A stretch of DNA of 64,000 nucleotides from Symbiodinium sp. CCMP2592 (lineage: Eukaryota > Sar > Dinophyceae > Suessiales > Symbiodiniaceae). Numbering within the stretch: position 1 is the first letter of the stretch; every line of letters starts with the position of its first letter. Of the stretch, positions 1 through 11,779 are shown piece by piece. The stretch covers positions 921,001 to 985,000 of the forward strand of contig CAJNDT010001002.1 in assembly GCA_905221615.1 (NCBI GenBank), read 5' to 3'. The notes under the pieces were generated by a model. The model made no database searches and was not told the DNA's origin. It saw nothing but the letters and a program-made list of their open reading frames with translations. The position numbers were made by a program, and so were the translations under genes.

Positions 1-3000
1 CCACATTCAGGGAGCACGGTGGTTAAAAGAAGAAAGAACTGTTGTCTGTAGGGTCCTGGTAAGCCGCAAAACTTGAACACTGTGTGGGAGCTTGTGGACG
101 GTGAGGACCAGCCTGCTAATTGGCCAAAGTGCTTTCATCGTCGTCCGGTAAACCTCGCCAGGCATGTCCCAGTTGTGAATGCTGAAACCCTGGCCCTGAC
201 CATGTAAGGCTTTGTAAACCCTGTAAATCTTGTAAAACCCTATTATCAAAGCCCATCAAAGCCCCATAACACCCAAAGAGCCTATGAGGCCCTGTGGAAA
301 ACGCCCCATAGAATGGCAGGATCTGGCGGACGATCGCCCTGCCGAAGCCCGGTCTGAGGCGTTGTCGGGGTTCGGGGTCGGGGGTTTCGAGTTTTGGGTT
401 TAGTTTTACAAGATCACTATTATTTAATAATCAGGATTCAGGCCTTTGGCTCCTGGGAGTTCTTGTAAGTTTAGTTGTATAGGGCTTTCGGAAATGGGCT
501 AAGGCTCCAAACTGTTTTTGCATCTGATGCGCGCAAGGCGTTAAAGACCACCACGGTGTGTCTTTATGATGTTTAACGTCTGGGTGACCAGGATAACGCA
601 GATTTTAGTCTATGACGTGGTTTCGAGCGTGTGATCAATACCTTGCCCCTGCCTCTCATCAGCGGAGGAAGATGTGAAAACTCCGCTTGCAGAGACACCG
701 CCAAAATCCAAGATCTGTACCGGAGAAGAACGCAGTGCTGAATGCTAACAGCGTACGTAAGGTATGCATGGTCACCATGACTCTCGCCGCTGCCATGCGC
801 ACCACACCCCTCCGCCGCCGCTACTGCACGAACCGCGATTACGATTGCTCAACATTTCAACGGCTTGTCAACGGCATCGTAAAGTGTAAGGGTCATCATC
901 ACAGTGATAGGAAGCGGTCGTAGCACGACAACTCCCAGTAATTGATGCTCATAGCGTTGGTGCTGAAGAGGGAGATAATTGAATGGAACTTAACCTGACA
1001 GGGTCAGAATCCTGCTGCCGATGATGAGGGCTAATGATGATGGTGATGATAGTACGAACGGTAGCTGTGTTGCCTGTGGTTGTTATAGTTGAGCTGAGTT
1101 GCTTTGCACGTGGTTTCGAGCTGCTGCTTTCGCTGCACGACTTGTTTCTGAAGGAAGCGTTTCTGGGCTTCTCTTGCACATGCTGTATTCGAAGTATCTT
1201 TGCTTGCGAGCCCGTGACCGCTCAGTTGGTACTGTTGGGTTGCCGTGACGACTCCTACTACTTAAGTGAATGGTGAACGGCTTGCAGACCTTGCGCTTCC
1301 AGACATGCCGATGATCTCACCCTATATTACGGCCGTATGCCAGCATTCCGAAGAGCCGGCTCAGGTTTGGTGGAATTGAGGCGTCGCGGCAAGCAGCCGT
1401 GTCAGCGCACCCTCGCCAGGTGTTTCTGGATTCTGTCTTGCCGGTGCTCCTGGGAGAAGAGCTTCGAGCTCAGGACCGTGACAGTATGACAGTATGAGCT
1501 GTCTGGTATGCTGTTAGGTAGTTCCCTGCTTAGTGCATGGGCTTTCCAAGCCCTTGCTTATACAGCTTCTTGTCAACACAGGCACAAGCAAATACAGTCA
1601 GAAGCACTCTGCCGCAAGGGTTCCTGCGCGAGACACTAAAGCACTCAGGACACACATCGCCCCGGTTTCATAAAACTCATGACACGCGTTTGATTGGCAT
1701 TCTGCGAATGTCAGGTAGCAGAACTTTGAAGCAGAAAACCGATGCTCCGCCAATAAGACTGGCAGGTCGAAACTGGAGCGTGACACTAAGAATTTTGCAT
1801 CCATTGCCTGAAGGAGTCCGGCGGACCTCCCGGGGCGGATGAGGAGGCTGCAGACAACTGGATGGTTCCGATTTGGGAGTTTCCGAAACTAGGGGACCGT
1901 AATATAGTACCCTAAATAGTAAGATCCTCATTAGAAGGACTCCAAAGTAAGGTGCCCGGAAGCTCCATTCAAATCTTCTGGCTTTGTGTGTTGGAACTTG
2001 ACAGAGTGCGAGCTGGTAAGTGTTACCATGAGCTGTTTCCAAAACCTTACGCATGAACTTTTGCCGAAGCATTACGGTCCAGCCTGTGCGGTGATGTGTT
2101 CTGCTATAGTGACCACGTCTGTTAAGGCTACGAGCGTGGGTAGTACTGGAACTACACAATGTACTACTACTACTGCTGCTGCTTCTTGCAGATGTATCCC
2201 TCATCCTCCGTTACCCTTAATTCTCATAGAGCTCGAAAGAGGTTTTTCTGCATGTTCAACCGTTCTTTCGCTGCGGATAGTCCTGCTTATCGCCACGTCG
2301 TCAGCTGTGATGTACTGGTTCTGGCCAGCATTGCCTAGATGGCTACTGGAACGTCAGTATGGGACGTTACTAGTGCAGATTTGGGAGGCTTTCTGTATTG
2401 ATCTGTGTTATTTTGTTTTTGGACCATACTTTCGTTCCTGTGCTACCTTTCATCCATTGTAGAATCCTGCTGTCGCTGTTTCACGAGCGGCTTGCTTGAA
2501 ATGTTCTCGTTTAAAAACTTGTTTCTGCCTGTTGCTGGCTTGTCTATCTTGTGCTGCAATTGCTCTTTCCTCCTTTTGCATTTTTGCCATTATGAGTTAC
2601 TGTTTGCCGTCTTAGTGCACCCCTTTCTAACTAGCCCCTGATACGACCGCCACTGCCACCGGCATTGCTGTCGTTTATACTTCACAAACCCCATTAGCAA
2701 ATTCATGCTGCTCCTGCTACGACTCCTCCAGCGCCCCTTGCTGCGACTGCTACAGCTACCACTAAAAGGTGGGTGGAGGTTCCTGGGTTCATCTCCCATC
2801 GATGACTTCTGGCATACGCTTCTTTGTGGTACTTCACAGACACACTGTGGGCATCTAGGTTACGAGTCCTGCTTTGCCGTTCAAGTTGAAGTTGCGGGAT
2901 GGTTCACTCTGTCTTCGTCCTTCTCTGATGGCTTTCTGCTTCGGGTGGCATGTTTGCAATGACGAGGGCTTGAAGCAGGCTGGAACTTACCATGAGAAGA

Positions 3001-3407
3001 AGGGCTATGCTGTGAATGATGTTCTTCTGGTCCATATCACGCCCTGGCGCTTGCACCCAACACCCTCCAAGATAAAGCCCCAGGTCTACCCATTCCTTAG
3101 AAGGCCCCCCCAAAACCCTTCAAAATCAAGGCAGGCTGAAAACCCTCTCTTCGTATCCTCGACGGGAGTAAGATTGACCATTAGCGCACAGGAAAGCGCA
3201 AACTGTGCGCAATATGGAGGACCCCAGCAACATGCTAAATCATGAAGTGCCCCCGGCCGGTTTGCATTACAGCCTCGGCCGCCGGCTGCAGTACACCCAG
3301 CAGGGGCGCAGAGCAGGGGCCAAACTGCGAAGGGCCTCTTAAAGCAGGTGTAATTTAGTTGCAGGGTCAGGGCTACTTGGAGAAGTGTGGCAAGTGTAGA
3401 GCAAACA
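1..3407. other. No gene recognised
   Basis: Mixed-composition DNA with only short ORFs of the length expected by chance. Short reading frames such as those around 1537-1842 and 1986-2462 have no recognisable domain, no codon signature and no clear AG-G exon boundary. A short GA(C/T)AGTATGA duplication lies near 1482-1499. I see nothing else. Confidence 0.4.
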
Positions 3408-4386
3408 CATGCAGCAAAACCCACAGTGGAGCCGGGGGCAGGCCGAAAGAGAAGAAAGGTGAAAGAAAACGAGCAGGCAGAAGACAAAAAACAAGGGGAA
3501 GCCGGAGGAGGAAGGGGGGGCCGGAGGAGGAAGGGTGGGGGGGAGGGGGGGGGGAAGAAAACAAGCCAAAAAGAAGTGCACGAAAAAGTCGCAATGGAAA
3601 AAACACGCGAGGGCAGGACAAGACGGAAGGGTGGGAAAAGGGGCCGGGGGAAGGCCCGGGGGAGGGGGGCCGGGGAAGGGAGGGAGGGTCGGGGGGGGAA
3701 GCTTCAACGAGGAAGCAGGAGAGCCAAAGCACGCGAACGAAACATAAGAAGAAAAGGCAGTGGAGCCGGCCCGGGGGGGGGCAGGCCGAAAAAGCCAAAG
3801 CACGCGAACGAAACATAAGAAGAAAAGGCAGTGGAGCCGGCTCGGTGGGGGGCAGGCCGAAAGAGGAGAAAAGGTCGAAAAAACACGCGAGGGCAGGACA
3901 ACACGGAAGGGTGGACTGGCCGGCCGGAGGAGGAAGGGGGGGCCAGCAAGAGGGGGAGGGGGGGAAGGAAGGAAAACAAGCCAAAAGAAGTGCAGACAAG
4001 ACGGAAGGGTGGGAAAAGGGGCCGGAACAAAACAGCAAAACGAGAGCTTCAACGAGGAAGCAGGAAAGAAGCACGCAAACGAAACATAAGAAGAAAAGAC
4101 AGTGGAGCCGGGGGCAGGCCGAAAGAGAAGAAAAGGTGAAAGAAAACGAGCAGGCAATCGAAAAAACACGCGAGGGCAGGACAAGACGGAACGGTGGGGA
4201 ACCAAAAAAAGGAAAACGAGCGAGGAGGGCAGGGGAGGACGGGCCGGAGGGGGAGAAGAGAGAGAGGGAGGGGGGAGGGGGGGGGCAGGGCAGGGGGGGG
4301 GCCCGGGAGGGGGGGAGCAGGGGGAGGCAAATTCGGCAGCAAAAAAGGACGGAAGCCGGGCAAGGGGGTCGAAAACAGTCGCTAAA
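3408..4386. repeat. Purine-rich minisatellite block
   Basis: Almost 1 kb in which the + strand is overwhelmingly G and A. Segments recur with small changes: a roughly 44-bp unit containing GAACGAAACATAAGAAGA occurs at 3726, 3797 and (variant) 4067, so two copies lie 71 bp apart. Other blocks, such as CAGTGGAGCCGG and GCCGGAGGAGGAAGG, also recur. The long ORFs here (up to 365 aa on the minus strand) are low-complexity Pro/Ser or Gly/Arg/Lys translations of the repeat, not genes. Such mirror-like polypurine tracts can adopt triplex structure (general knowledge); whether this one does is not shown. Confidence 0.85.
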
Positions 4387-6117
4387 AACGGGTGGAAGTT
4401 TGCATAGGTAGAGGGTTGGTTAGTATTAACCATCAAGACGCCAGAGGCCTTTGGCCTCGGCGGATTAAAGGCAGTGCAACATTCTGAGATGAAGCTCGGC
4501 GGGCACCAGTAGCCTACTTATGCTTGTTTCTGGGCCTCATAATAAAGTCCGAAATCTCAAACCATGTATGAGGGTTATCGTTGTTGCTACATTTTTGTTC
4601 CGATGATGCGGTGTCGGTGCTTCGAATGTTCGGGTCGACACTCAACTCCCTGAGCCCAACACCGCAGGATATCCTAGTCATGGAGCTTATCCGTGCACCA
4701 ACGTCAGGAGGTTCGCTTGCGTCTCATGCTTCAAGATCTGACGCACCACAATGCCCCTCGGCTCAAGTGAGTCTCGGGTGTATAATATCCCAACAAAAAT
4801 TGACATACTGCCGGTTCCTTCGTTAGCAGTTAGCATCGCAGACGAGAGTTCTTAAATCCTGGTAGCCTCATGGCTCCGAATACCGAAGCCTCATCCAGAA
4901 ATGTAGGAGCACGTAGGAATAGCTTGAGACCGCAAGGTTGACTGCCTAATGTTACACCGTAAGGCCGAGACCCTGAAGCATCGAGACAGCGGCCTTACGG
5001 CACTTGAGCCGGTAAAAGCACGACTGGTGTCCTCTGGGCCGGCCCGCGGGTATTCTCGGAACCGTAGCCGTAGTCGTCCTCGTCGGAGCAGCAACCAGTC
5101 GCAGTGGCGGTGGCAGTGGTGGTGGTGGTGGAGCTGCAGCTGCTGGTGTGGTCTTGTGATGTCTACCAGCACTACCACCCAGCAGCATTGGTTCCTGGGA
5201 AAAGCATGAGAAAACATTGAGCAACGAAGGCTTACAGTGACAGACGAGAGCTCCTTCTAGCGCTCCCAGTGCTGGCACGCCGGTTTGTCAGCAGCCGGAG
5301 AACGTGCCAGAGCATTCCTAACGGTAGCGAAAGCAGCATCGAGTGCTGCACCCATCTTTGAAGCATTCATCGTGGTTTTAGCTATCGGGTCTCGACAGGA
5401 AGCGCTGCACCGTGAGATCGAGGAGCCTTGGTCATCGTTTGCCCTGTGTGCAGTTTGGGCTTTACGAGGTGTCACAAGCACAACTGAGCAAAGGATTTGT
5501 GTTTGGAGAGTTGAAGGGAGTTGGATTTGGAAGCGGCGAGCTCGTGGCTGTTTTTTCCAACTAGTCTTAATTAGTCGGCCATCATCGACAGAGTGTCCTG
5601 GTCAAGGGGATTTTTTCAGTTTGATGCTTCGTCTGCGTTCTACTTATGATGAGAGATCTCGAGATGTAGCAATGTCGCAGCCATATTTGCGATGACGTGT
5701 CTGATGTAGTGTGCCGAAATAGTGATTTGAGCCATGGGGATGCGTTGGTTGACGGCCGTGGCATGTCATGATATGCACTCGTAGTTTGAATTTCGTTTTC
5801 AGTGTATGACGAGGAATGAGCTCCTTCCATTCCTGGATCCCCAAAGCGTTCAGCATAGCTGCTGCAACACATATCTTTTCCCTTAGATGCGTAGCTACAG
5901 CTCTGCTCAGCCCTCAGCTCACGAGAATCCTAAGCCCGCAGTGCCAGAGAACCTCAACCCCATCCCTAAACATCCCAAACACCTGAGACCGTGAGAGTTT
6001 GGAGTCAGCTGCACCCCACTCGCATGACAGGAGCAGCAGCGCAGTGGCCACCCGAAGCCTGAGAACTCCAGAGAAGGCCCATGGGACTCTACACTCGTGT
6101 GTGCATGCACAGAGAGA
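4387..6117. other. No gene recognised
   Basis: Mixed sequence. A short (GGT)n/(GTG)n-like run lies at about 5105-5140. ORFs near 5285-5695 on both strands are open only by chance and show no family motif. Confidence 0.4.
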
Positions 6118-6516
6118 CATACATAGACATAAACGCGTACGTATACATATACGTATTCATATGGCAGGAATGTATGCACATACAGAAACCAGTATGTAAG
6201 TAACAAGTGTATGTATTTGTTTGTGCATCTGTGCATAGGGGTACATATGTGTGTACACACGCACAGATGTATACACACATGTGTGTGTGTATATATATAT
6301 ATTTATATTTATATTTATTTATTTATTTATGTATGCACACACGTCCAGAGACAACAATGCAACTTGCGCTCTCTCTCTCTCTCTCTCTATGTGTGTATGT
6401 GTGTATATATATATATATATAAATACGAGTATGAGGCGCGTCCTCCAACCCAGGCAAAATATCTATCTATATATATATATATGTATATGTATGTGTATAT
6501 ATATATATACACATAC

Positions 6517-6552
<36 letters not shown>

Positions 6553-6645
6553 TTGTGCATATATATATATATATATAGAATATATATATATATATATATA
6601 TATGTACATATGTGTATATGTCACATGTGCATAATTATGTGTATG
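6118..6645. repeat. TA/TG-rich microsatellite cluster
   Basis: Runs of (TA)n, (TG)n, CATA and CT units, including long self-complementary TA stretches near 6465-6605. The 120-146-aa Tyr/Ile/Cys-rich ORFs that cover it are translations of the repeat. Confidence 0.9.
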
Positions 6646-6830
6646 CGGTAGGGAGGGAGGGAGGGAGAGAGCGAGAGAGAGAGAGAGAGAGAGAGACGGA
6701 CAGACAGAGACAGACACAGACGGACACAGACGGACACAGACGGACCCAGACAGGCACAGACAGACACGGACAGACACGGATAGCCACGGACAGACACAGA
6801 CAGAAGCGGACAGACGAAGAGGCACAGAGA
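6646..6830. repeat. GGGA, GA and decamer (CGGACACAGA)-type array
   Basis: A (GGGA)n run passes into (GA)n and then into about a dozen variants of a 10-bp unit, CGGACACAGA, between about 6697 and 6812. Pure tandem repeat with no gene. Confidence 0.9.
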
Positions 6831-7640
6831 TGTATATGTTCGTGTATGTAGGGAGACAGGTTTCCAGCCAGAGATATGGTTCTGCGGCTATGCATTTACA
6901 GATTTGTCACATTCAAGCGTCCATGGGCATGTAGAGCTATACATATCCGATATGAAAAGGGTTTGCAGGAGTTTCTTGTGGTTTCGCACATGTCGACCAA
7001 ACCTGCAGGGGTCGAATCAGCAACCATGCAGCTTCACATGCGGGCCCCGGCGCCCGCTCAAGCATGCTGCCAGCAAGGGCAAGGGTGCAGGTGAATGTGG
7101 AAGTCTGATTACTTTCCACTGTTTAAGTTACTACATTTGACTGGCTCTCGCGCCTTTATGTCCTGACTGCCGCTAGTAGGTTCGCTGGGTGATCGGACTA
7201 GGTTCAGGGTAACCTTGGCCCAGGTCGAGTAATTACCCCGAATGAAAGGGTTAGCAATGGTTGACTTATCACGATTCCGACGGATTCCGACATAGGTGCA
7301 GTTGGGGTGGGGTTGTTGCAGTGACTGCCAGTTCAGAGCCGGCCGGTGCAAGCGATAGTTGTACTTCCCGAGCCCAGTGCAACCCCGTGCCGTGAAACTG
7401 GCTCAAGTCGTGAAGAGGTATGCCACAAGACTTGAAGTCGTTCCATGGCTGTACCTCCCTCCTCCCGTGTAGGGGACCTGTTGATTTCAACACGCCGGGA
7501 TCCTATCAACGAGATTCTGAGAAAGCCATCGCAGGCATTGCTGCTTCAGAATTGGCTGGGCGGAAACAGCGTAACCCGCCAGACGACCGGAACTAGCGGC
7601 AGCGCATCTTTATCCTTTGCCCGGGTAGTAGCACCCGGAG

Positions 7641-7758
7641 GCTGTGGGAACGGCGAGAAGCATGGAGAGGAGATGGAGCTGTTCTTGAGGAGAGTGCAGG
7701 AAGATCCTACGGCGTTTGAGCACCTCATCGACAAGCTTCGGAGCACGATCCTTGCCAG
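7641..7758 (+). CDS. Candidate internal exon, product unknown
   Basis: Open segment bounded by AG before G7641 and a GT donor at 7759 (CCAG then GTCGCT). It starts with two bases of a split codon and ends with two bases of another. The peptide is acidic and helix-prone (for example EEMELFLRRVQEDPTAFEHL), unlike the repeat-derived ORFs nearby. I do not recognise the family. The AG-G acceptor matches the rule seen in the two recognised genes of this window. It could be a chance open stretch. Confidence 0.35.
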
Positions 7759-9530
7759 GTCGCTGCAAAGCTCGCTAGTAACAGTAGCAAGAGCTTCGCC
7801 GCAGATGATAAATGTCAAGGTGAAGAAGTGCCAGACCCGAGCAGTGTCGTTGTGAGCTGAGGATCCGGTCCTTGTGGCCTTTCGTGACGTTGAAGTTCGA
7901 TTACTTCGCCACCCAAAATCCCATTAGCTCTTTACAGATCCCTATGGGCTGGGCACTATAGGCTCTAAAGCCTGCGTTGAGGGACGCTTCGAACCTGAAC
8001 CTCGGCCCTCCTGCACTTCACTGCGAGCCGCGCATGCAACTCTTGGGGTTCAGGTTTCAATTCTTCGGTATGTAAACCGTAAACCCTAGAATCCCAGAAC
8101 ATAGCCCTGTACGCAAAACACCTCTTCGGACAGAGGCATGGATGGAGACGTCCTACTCCTCCCGTCTTGAGTTGCTTTAGACCTGAAATTCTTCCGGAAT
8201 TTGCTCTGATCCTTCCCTTACCAGCATGTGGTGTTGACATTAGCATGAAGGGGCCCTGCATGGGGCACTGCTAAGATCAGGAGGTCCATGGATCGGATCG
8301 GAATTCGGACAAACCGTCTCGCTAAAGCTTCCAATCCTTGCGGTGCACGAGTAACCTGCGTGTCTGTGTGCAATCACCAACAGAGTGGCATGTATGTATC
8401 AGTAGTTATGTATGTTTCGGCCGTGGCAGCTCTGCACCCCAGCTTGGCTCGTCGCGCTGAGCTTTGTTTCAGAAATGGCGGTGCAGCACACCTCGGTTTT
8501 AGTTTCGTCGGCCCCGTCTTGGGTTTTTGTCATACTTGGGAAGCTGGCAGCTGGATCCTTAACCCGGATCACCGCTGCGATGTGGCCGGGCTGCTGCCGG
8601 TTCTTGCACGCCAGGTTGGCCCCACACTGGGACCAACAGGGCACAGGGTGTGCAGAGCTTCGGAAAACGCTCAACCAATAAACTCTAAAGGCCCATGGTG
8701 CTTTGTCTCGCACACCCAGCAAGTGTACGGCCAAGACCGAATGCTCTGCTCAATTTTTTCCCATGTTTTCCTTTGGTCTGTGCATGGAGGCCTCCCAAAC
8801 GAACAGTCGCTACAGCTACAAAATAGATGCGGTTCCCTTGACTTTAAGAAGCGGGTGTTGTATATACTAGGCGGAGCCTCCAGGCGACTCAGCCAATGGA
8901 TACGTTTGGTTCAAGGCGAGTGAACCAAGGAGGCAAGTTTCTACAATTGCCGTACTTTGGCTTCTTAGTTGTCCAGAGAAGAGTGCCTGGGCCCCACAAA
9001 GTGCTAAACAGTCTTATACGTCCATTTGAGGAACTCGCTCTTTGCTCTTCTACGGGATGGTGCGCTTCAGGTTAGGGTGTAGTTTCAAGGGCCAGGCTCA
9101 GAGCTCGAATAGGGTCCTGGCGCCGCTGTCAACCCTTATGTCTTGAAGGTGAGCTGTGCTCGCTGAGACACGAGAGTAGGTCTCGTAGACTAGATGGGGT
9201 AAACATTAAACCACGGTTTGTGTGTGAAGAAGAGCCTGCTCGATTCAGCACGTGTCTTTACGTGTGGGTGTGTGCGTGTTGCGCGTCTTTCACCGCAGGT
9301 GTGGTCAGTTGCGCGTCTGGCAAATGGTGCATACAGTTCTTTGTAACGCAATGAAAATACATTGCAGAACAGCTCAGTTTTCTGAAAGATACACAGGAAA
9401 TGCGACCAACATTCGCAGAAGAGCACACAAGCACAAATACAGTACACCACAATGCGAGGCAGCGCCATACAGAGGATTGCACTACACTACCAGTACATAG
9501 GTACGTGTACACACACTCACTAAAAAACAT
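7759..9530. other. No gene recognised
   Basis: Mixed-composition sequence. The 211-aa ORF at 8288-8923 is Cys- and Trp-rich with no domain and no helical or membrane pattern that I can defend. I see no splice-bounded exon here. Confidence 0.35.
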
Positions 9531-10180
9531 GCCTACAGTCTGTTTGTTTGTCCGTCCGTTTGTCCGTCCTGCGCGTTTGGGTGTTTGCCTGCCTGCCTGC
9601 CTGCCTGTCTGTCTGTCTGCTCGTCCGGTTGTCTGTTTTGTATGCATGTTGTATGTATGCATGCATGCAGGCATGCACATCGGCAGGCATGTGGGTATGT
9701 ACTTACGTTTCTTCGCATACATGCATTTTGATAATTGTTTATTGTTTGCTTGCTTGCTTGCCTGTGTGTAGCCATGCACATGTATAAGCAGGCAGGCAGG
9801 CTGGCAGACAGGAATGCATGCATGCGAACAAGCCTGTAAGGCATGTAGGTTTGCAAGATATGTATGTATCTGTGTTTGATTGTTCGTTTGTGTTGTCGTT
9901 GTTGCTGCTTGCTTGCTGGCTGGCTGGCTTGTTTGTTGGATTGTTTGCTCGTGTGCGTGTTTGCTTGCTTGCCTGTGTGTAGGCATGTACATGTTCACAT
10001 TTTTGTGCGCATTAAGAACATGCTTTACAGTATGCATCTATATATGAAATTATATGTATATAAATGTACATATGTATCAATGTGGATACATGTGTATATG
10101 TATGTATATATATACATACATACAAGTAATGCACATATGTATGTAGGTATGTATGTATGTAGCATACTGTGTACTGCCGG
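9531..10180. repeat. Tetranucleotide array (TGCC, GTCT, TGTT, TGTA, TGCA)
   Basis: Successive runs of four-base units: (TGCC)n and (GTCT)n near 9580-9620, ATGC/GCAT self-complementary units near 9650-9680, (TTGC) and (GGCT) near 9745 and 9905, then (TGTA)n to about 10180. ORFs on both strands (up to 259 aa) are repeat translations. Confidence 0.85.
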
Positions 10181-10899
10181 GCCAGCATCACTGCATCTGC
10201 GTGCCTTTGGGGGAATCATTTGGTTCACGTGCAGGCTATTGTCAACAGCTCTGGTACATCGCTTGGCATAGTGCCTTTCACAAGCCACGGGCGTGATGCA
10301 CGCATCAAGAAGGTGTGGTGGTCACGGCGGGTCATGTTTGGGGCATAGAGGAGGCAGTAAGCATTTCTGGTTTCTGCTGGATTTAATTTCATGCAGCTTG
10401 CCTCAAACACTCGGCCCGCGAATTAACGTCAAGCTGACACTGACGGCATGAAGCTGTTCGGGTTGACATATGAACCCCTTGGACCATGCCAGAAGGAACT
10501 CCGGACCGGAAATCCCCTAATGCGAAGTCCTACAGTAGAACCATATCTCTACATTCCAGAGGTCTCTGCGTTTGACTTTGAATGGAACCATGTCCTACGA
10601 GAAGTTCACTTTAGGTTCTCGTGGCGTGACATAGTGCTGCACGTTGGAAGGTGGGCAAATAACGCATCTATCTCCCTCGGAGCTGAAATGGACCGGAGGT
10701 CTTCTCATGGTCTTATGGTTGTGCTGTCCAGTGGACTTGAGACTAATTGTAGCGCACCCATGCCTGGCAGTACCGAGAGCGAGAGTGCAATCTTAAAGTC
10801 TCGAATCTGACGCCCTGGACCTTTCCTTGCAGGCTGCCCTGATCGGGATGACTTCGGTGCAACTTACCGGCACTGGTCTGCCGGGCGTTTTCGATCGCC

Positions 10900-11775
10900 G
10901 GCTGCATGTGTACATGTCTGCATACATGTACATGTGTGTGTGTGTGTGTATCTGTGGTGTTGACACGTATATATATATATATATGTAAGTGTATATATAT
11001 ATATATATGTCATGTATGTATGTATGTATGTATGTACATATGTGCGTACCTGGGTATGTACATATGCGGGTATGTATGTATGTATGTATGCATGTAAGTA
11101 TGTATGTATTCATGTATGCATGTGGTATGTTTGGTATGTAGCATTAGCATTGCATGCCCACCCACACGTATTCGAGCGTACATATAGGTACATGTCTACA
11201 TACATACCTACATGTGTCACACATGACAATGCAACGCACTACATGGCCAGAGTTCACGTCTCTAGTGCCATGCATATCTTGCATGTCCTACTTTTTATAG
11301 TTGCGTACGTTACATGATGCATTGCGCGTAATATGTATACAGCATACATCATATATGTATACAGAACATAACTCAAACGCCTTGCAACATGCAAATGCAC
11401 AACATACATGGCTCTGCGTTGCAGACATAACGTCATTAGCATGCACAGCTATTGTAACAAAGGCAACAGGCAGAATATACACAGCACGCATAATTAGTTC
11501 ACCTACCATGCATAGCTTTGCAGGTCATAATGTACACACACACACGCGCACACACACACACAAACGCATACGTACATGCATACATACACATGTACACACG
11601 CGCGCATATCTGCATTGCATGCGCGCCTTCAGACATGCATGCTTGAATACATGGCAGATCCATTGAGATGTTCATTCGTTCCTTCGTCGTATTGTTCTTC
11701 ATTCAATGCTCAGTTTATTCATATGCACCCGTACGCATACGTACACCCATGCGTACATGCATGCATACATACATG
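10900..11775. repeat. TG/TA/TGTA microsatellite cluster
   Basis: (TG)n near 10935, two (TA)n runs near 10970-11005, (TGTA)n near 11015-11110, (CA)n near 11530-11562 and GCAT/ATAC units to about 11775. No coding evidence. Confidence 0.85.
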
Positions 11776-11779
11776 TCCG

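Noticed and set aside
3339-4436. 365-aa minus and 350-aa plus ORFs
   Set aside because: Both are translations of the purine-rich minisatellite (poly Pro/Ser or Gly/Arg/Lys) with overlapping open frames on both strands.
9531-10180. Regularly spaced repeats as a possible CRISPR array
   Set aside because: These are continuous tetranucleotide microsatellites without spacers, in a eukaryotic context.
10448-10810. 120-aa + strand ORF with fairly natural composition
   Set aside because: The length is within chance expectation, there is no motif, and no AG-G or donor support. Kept only as something a similarity search could check.
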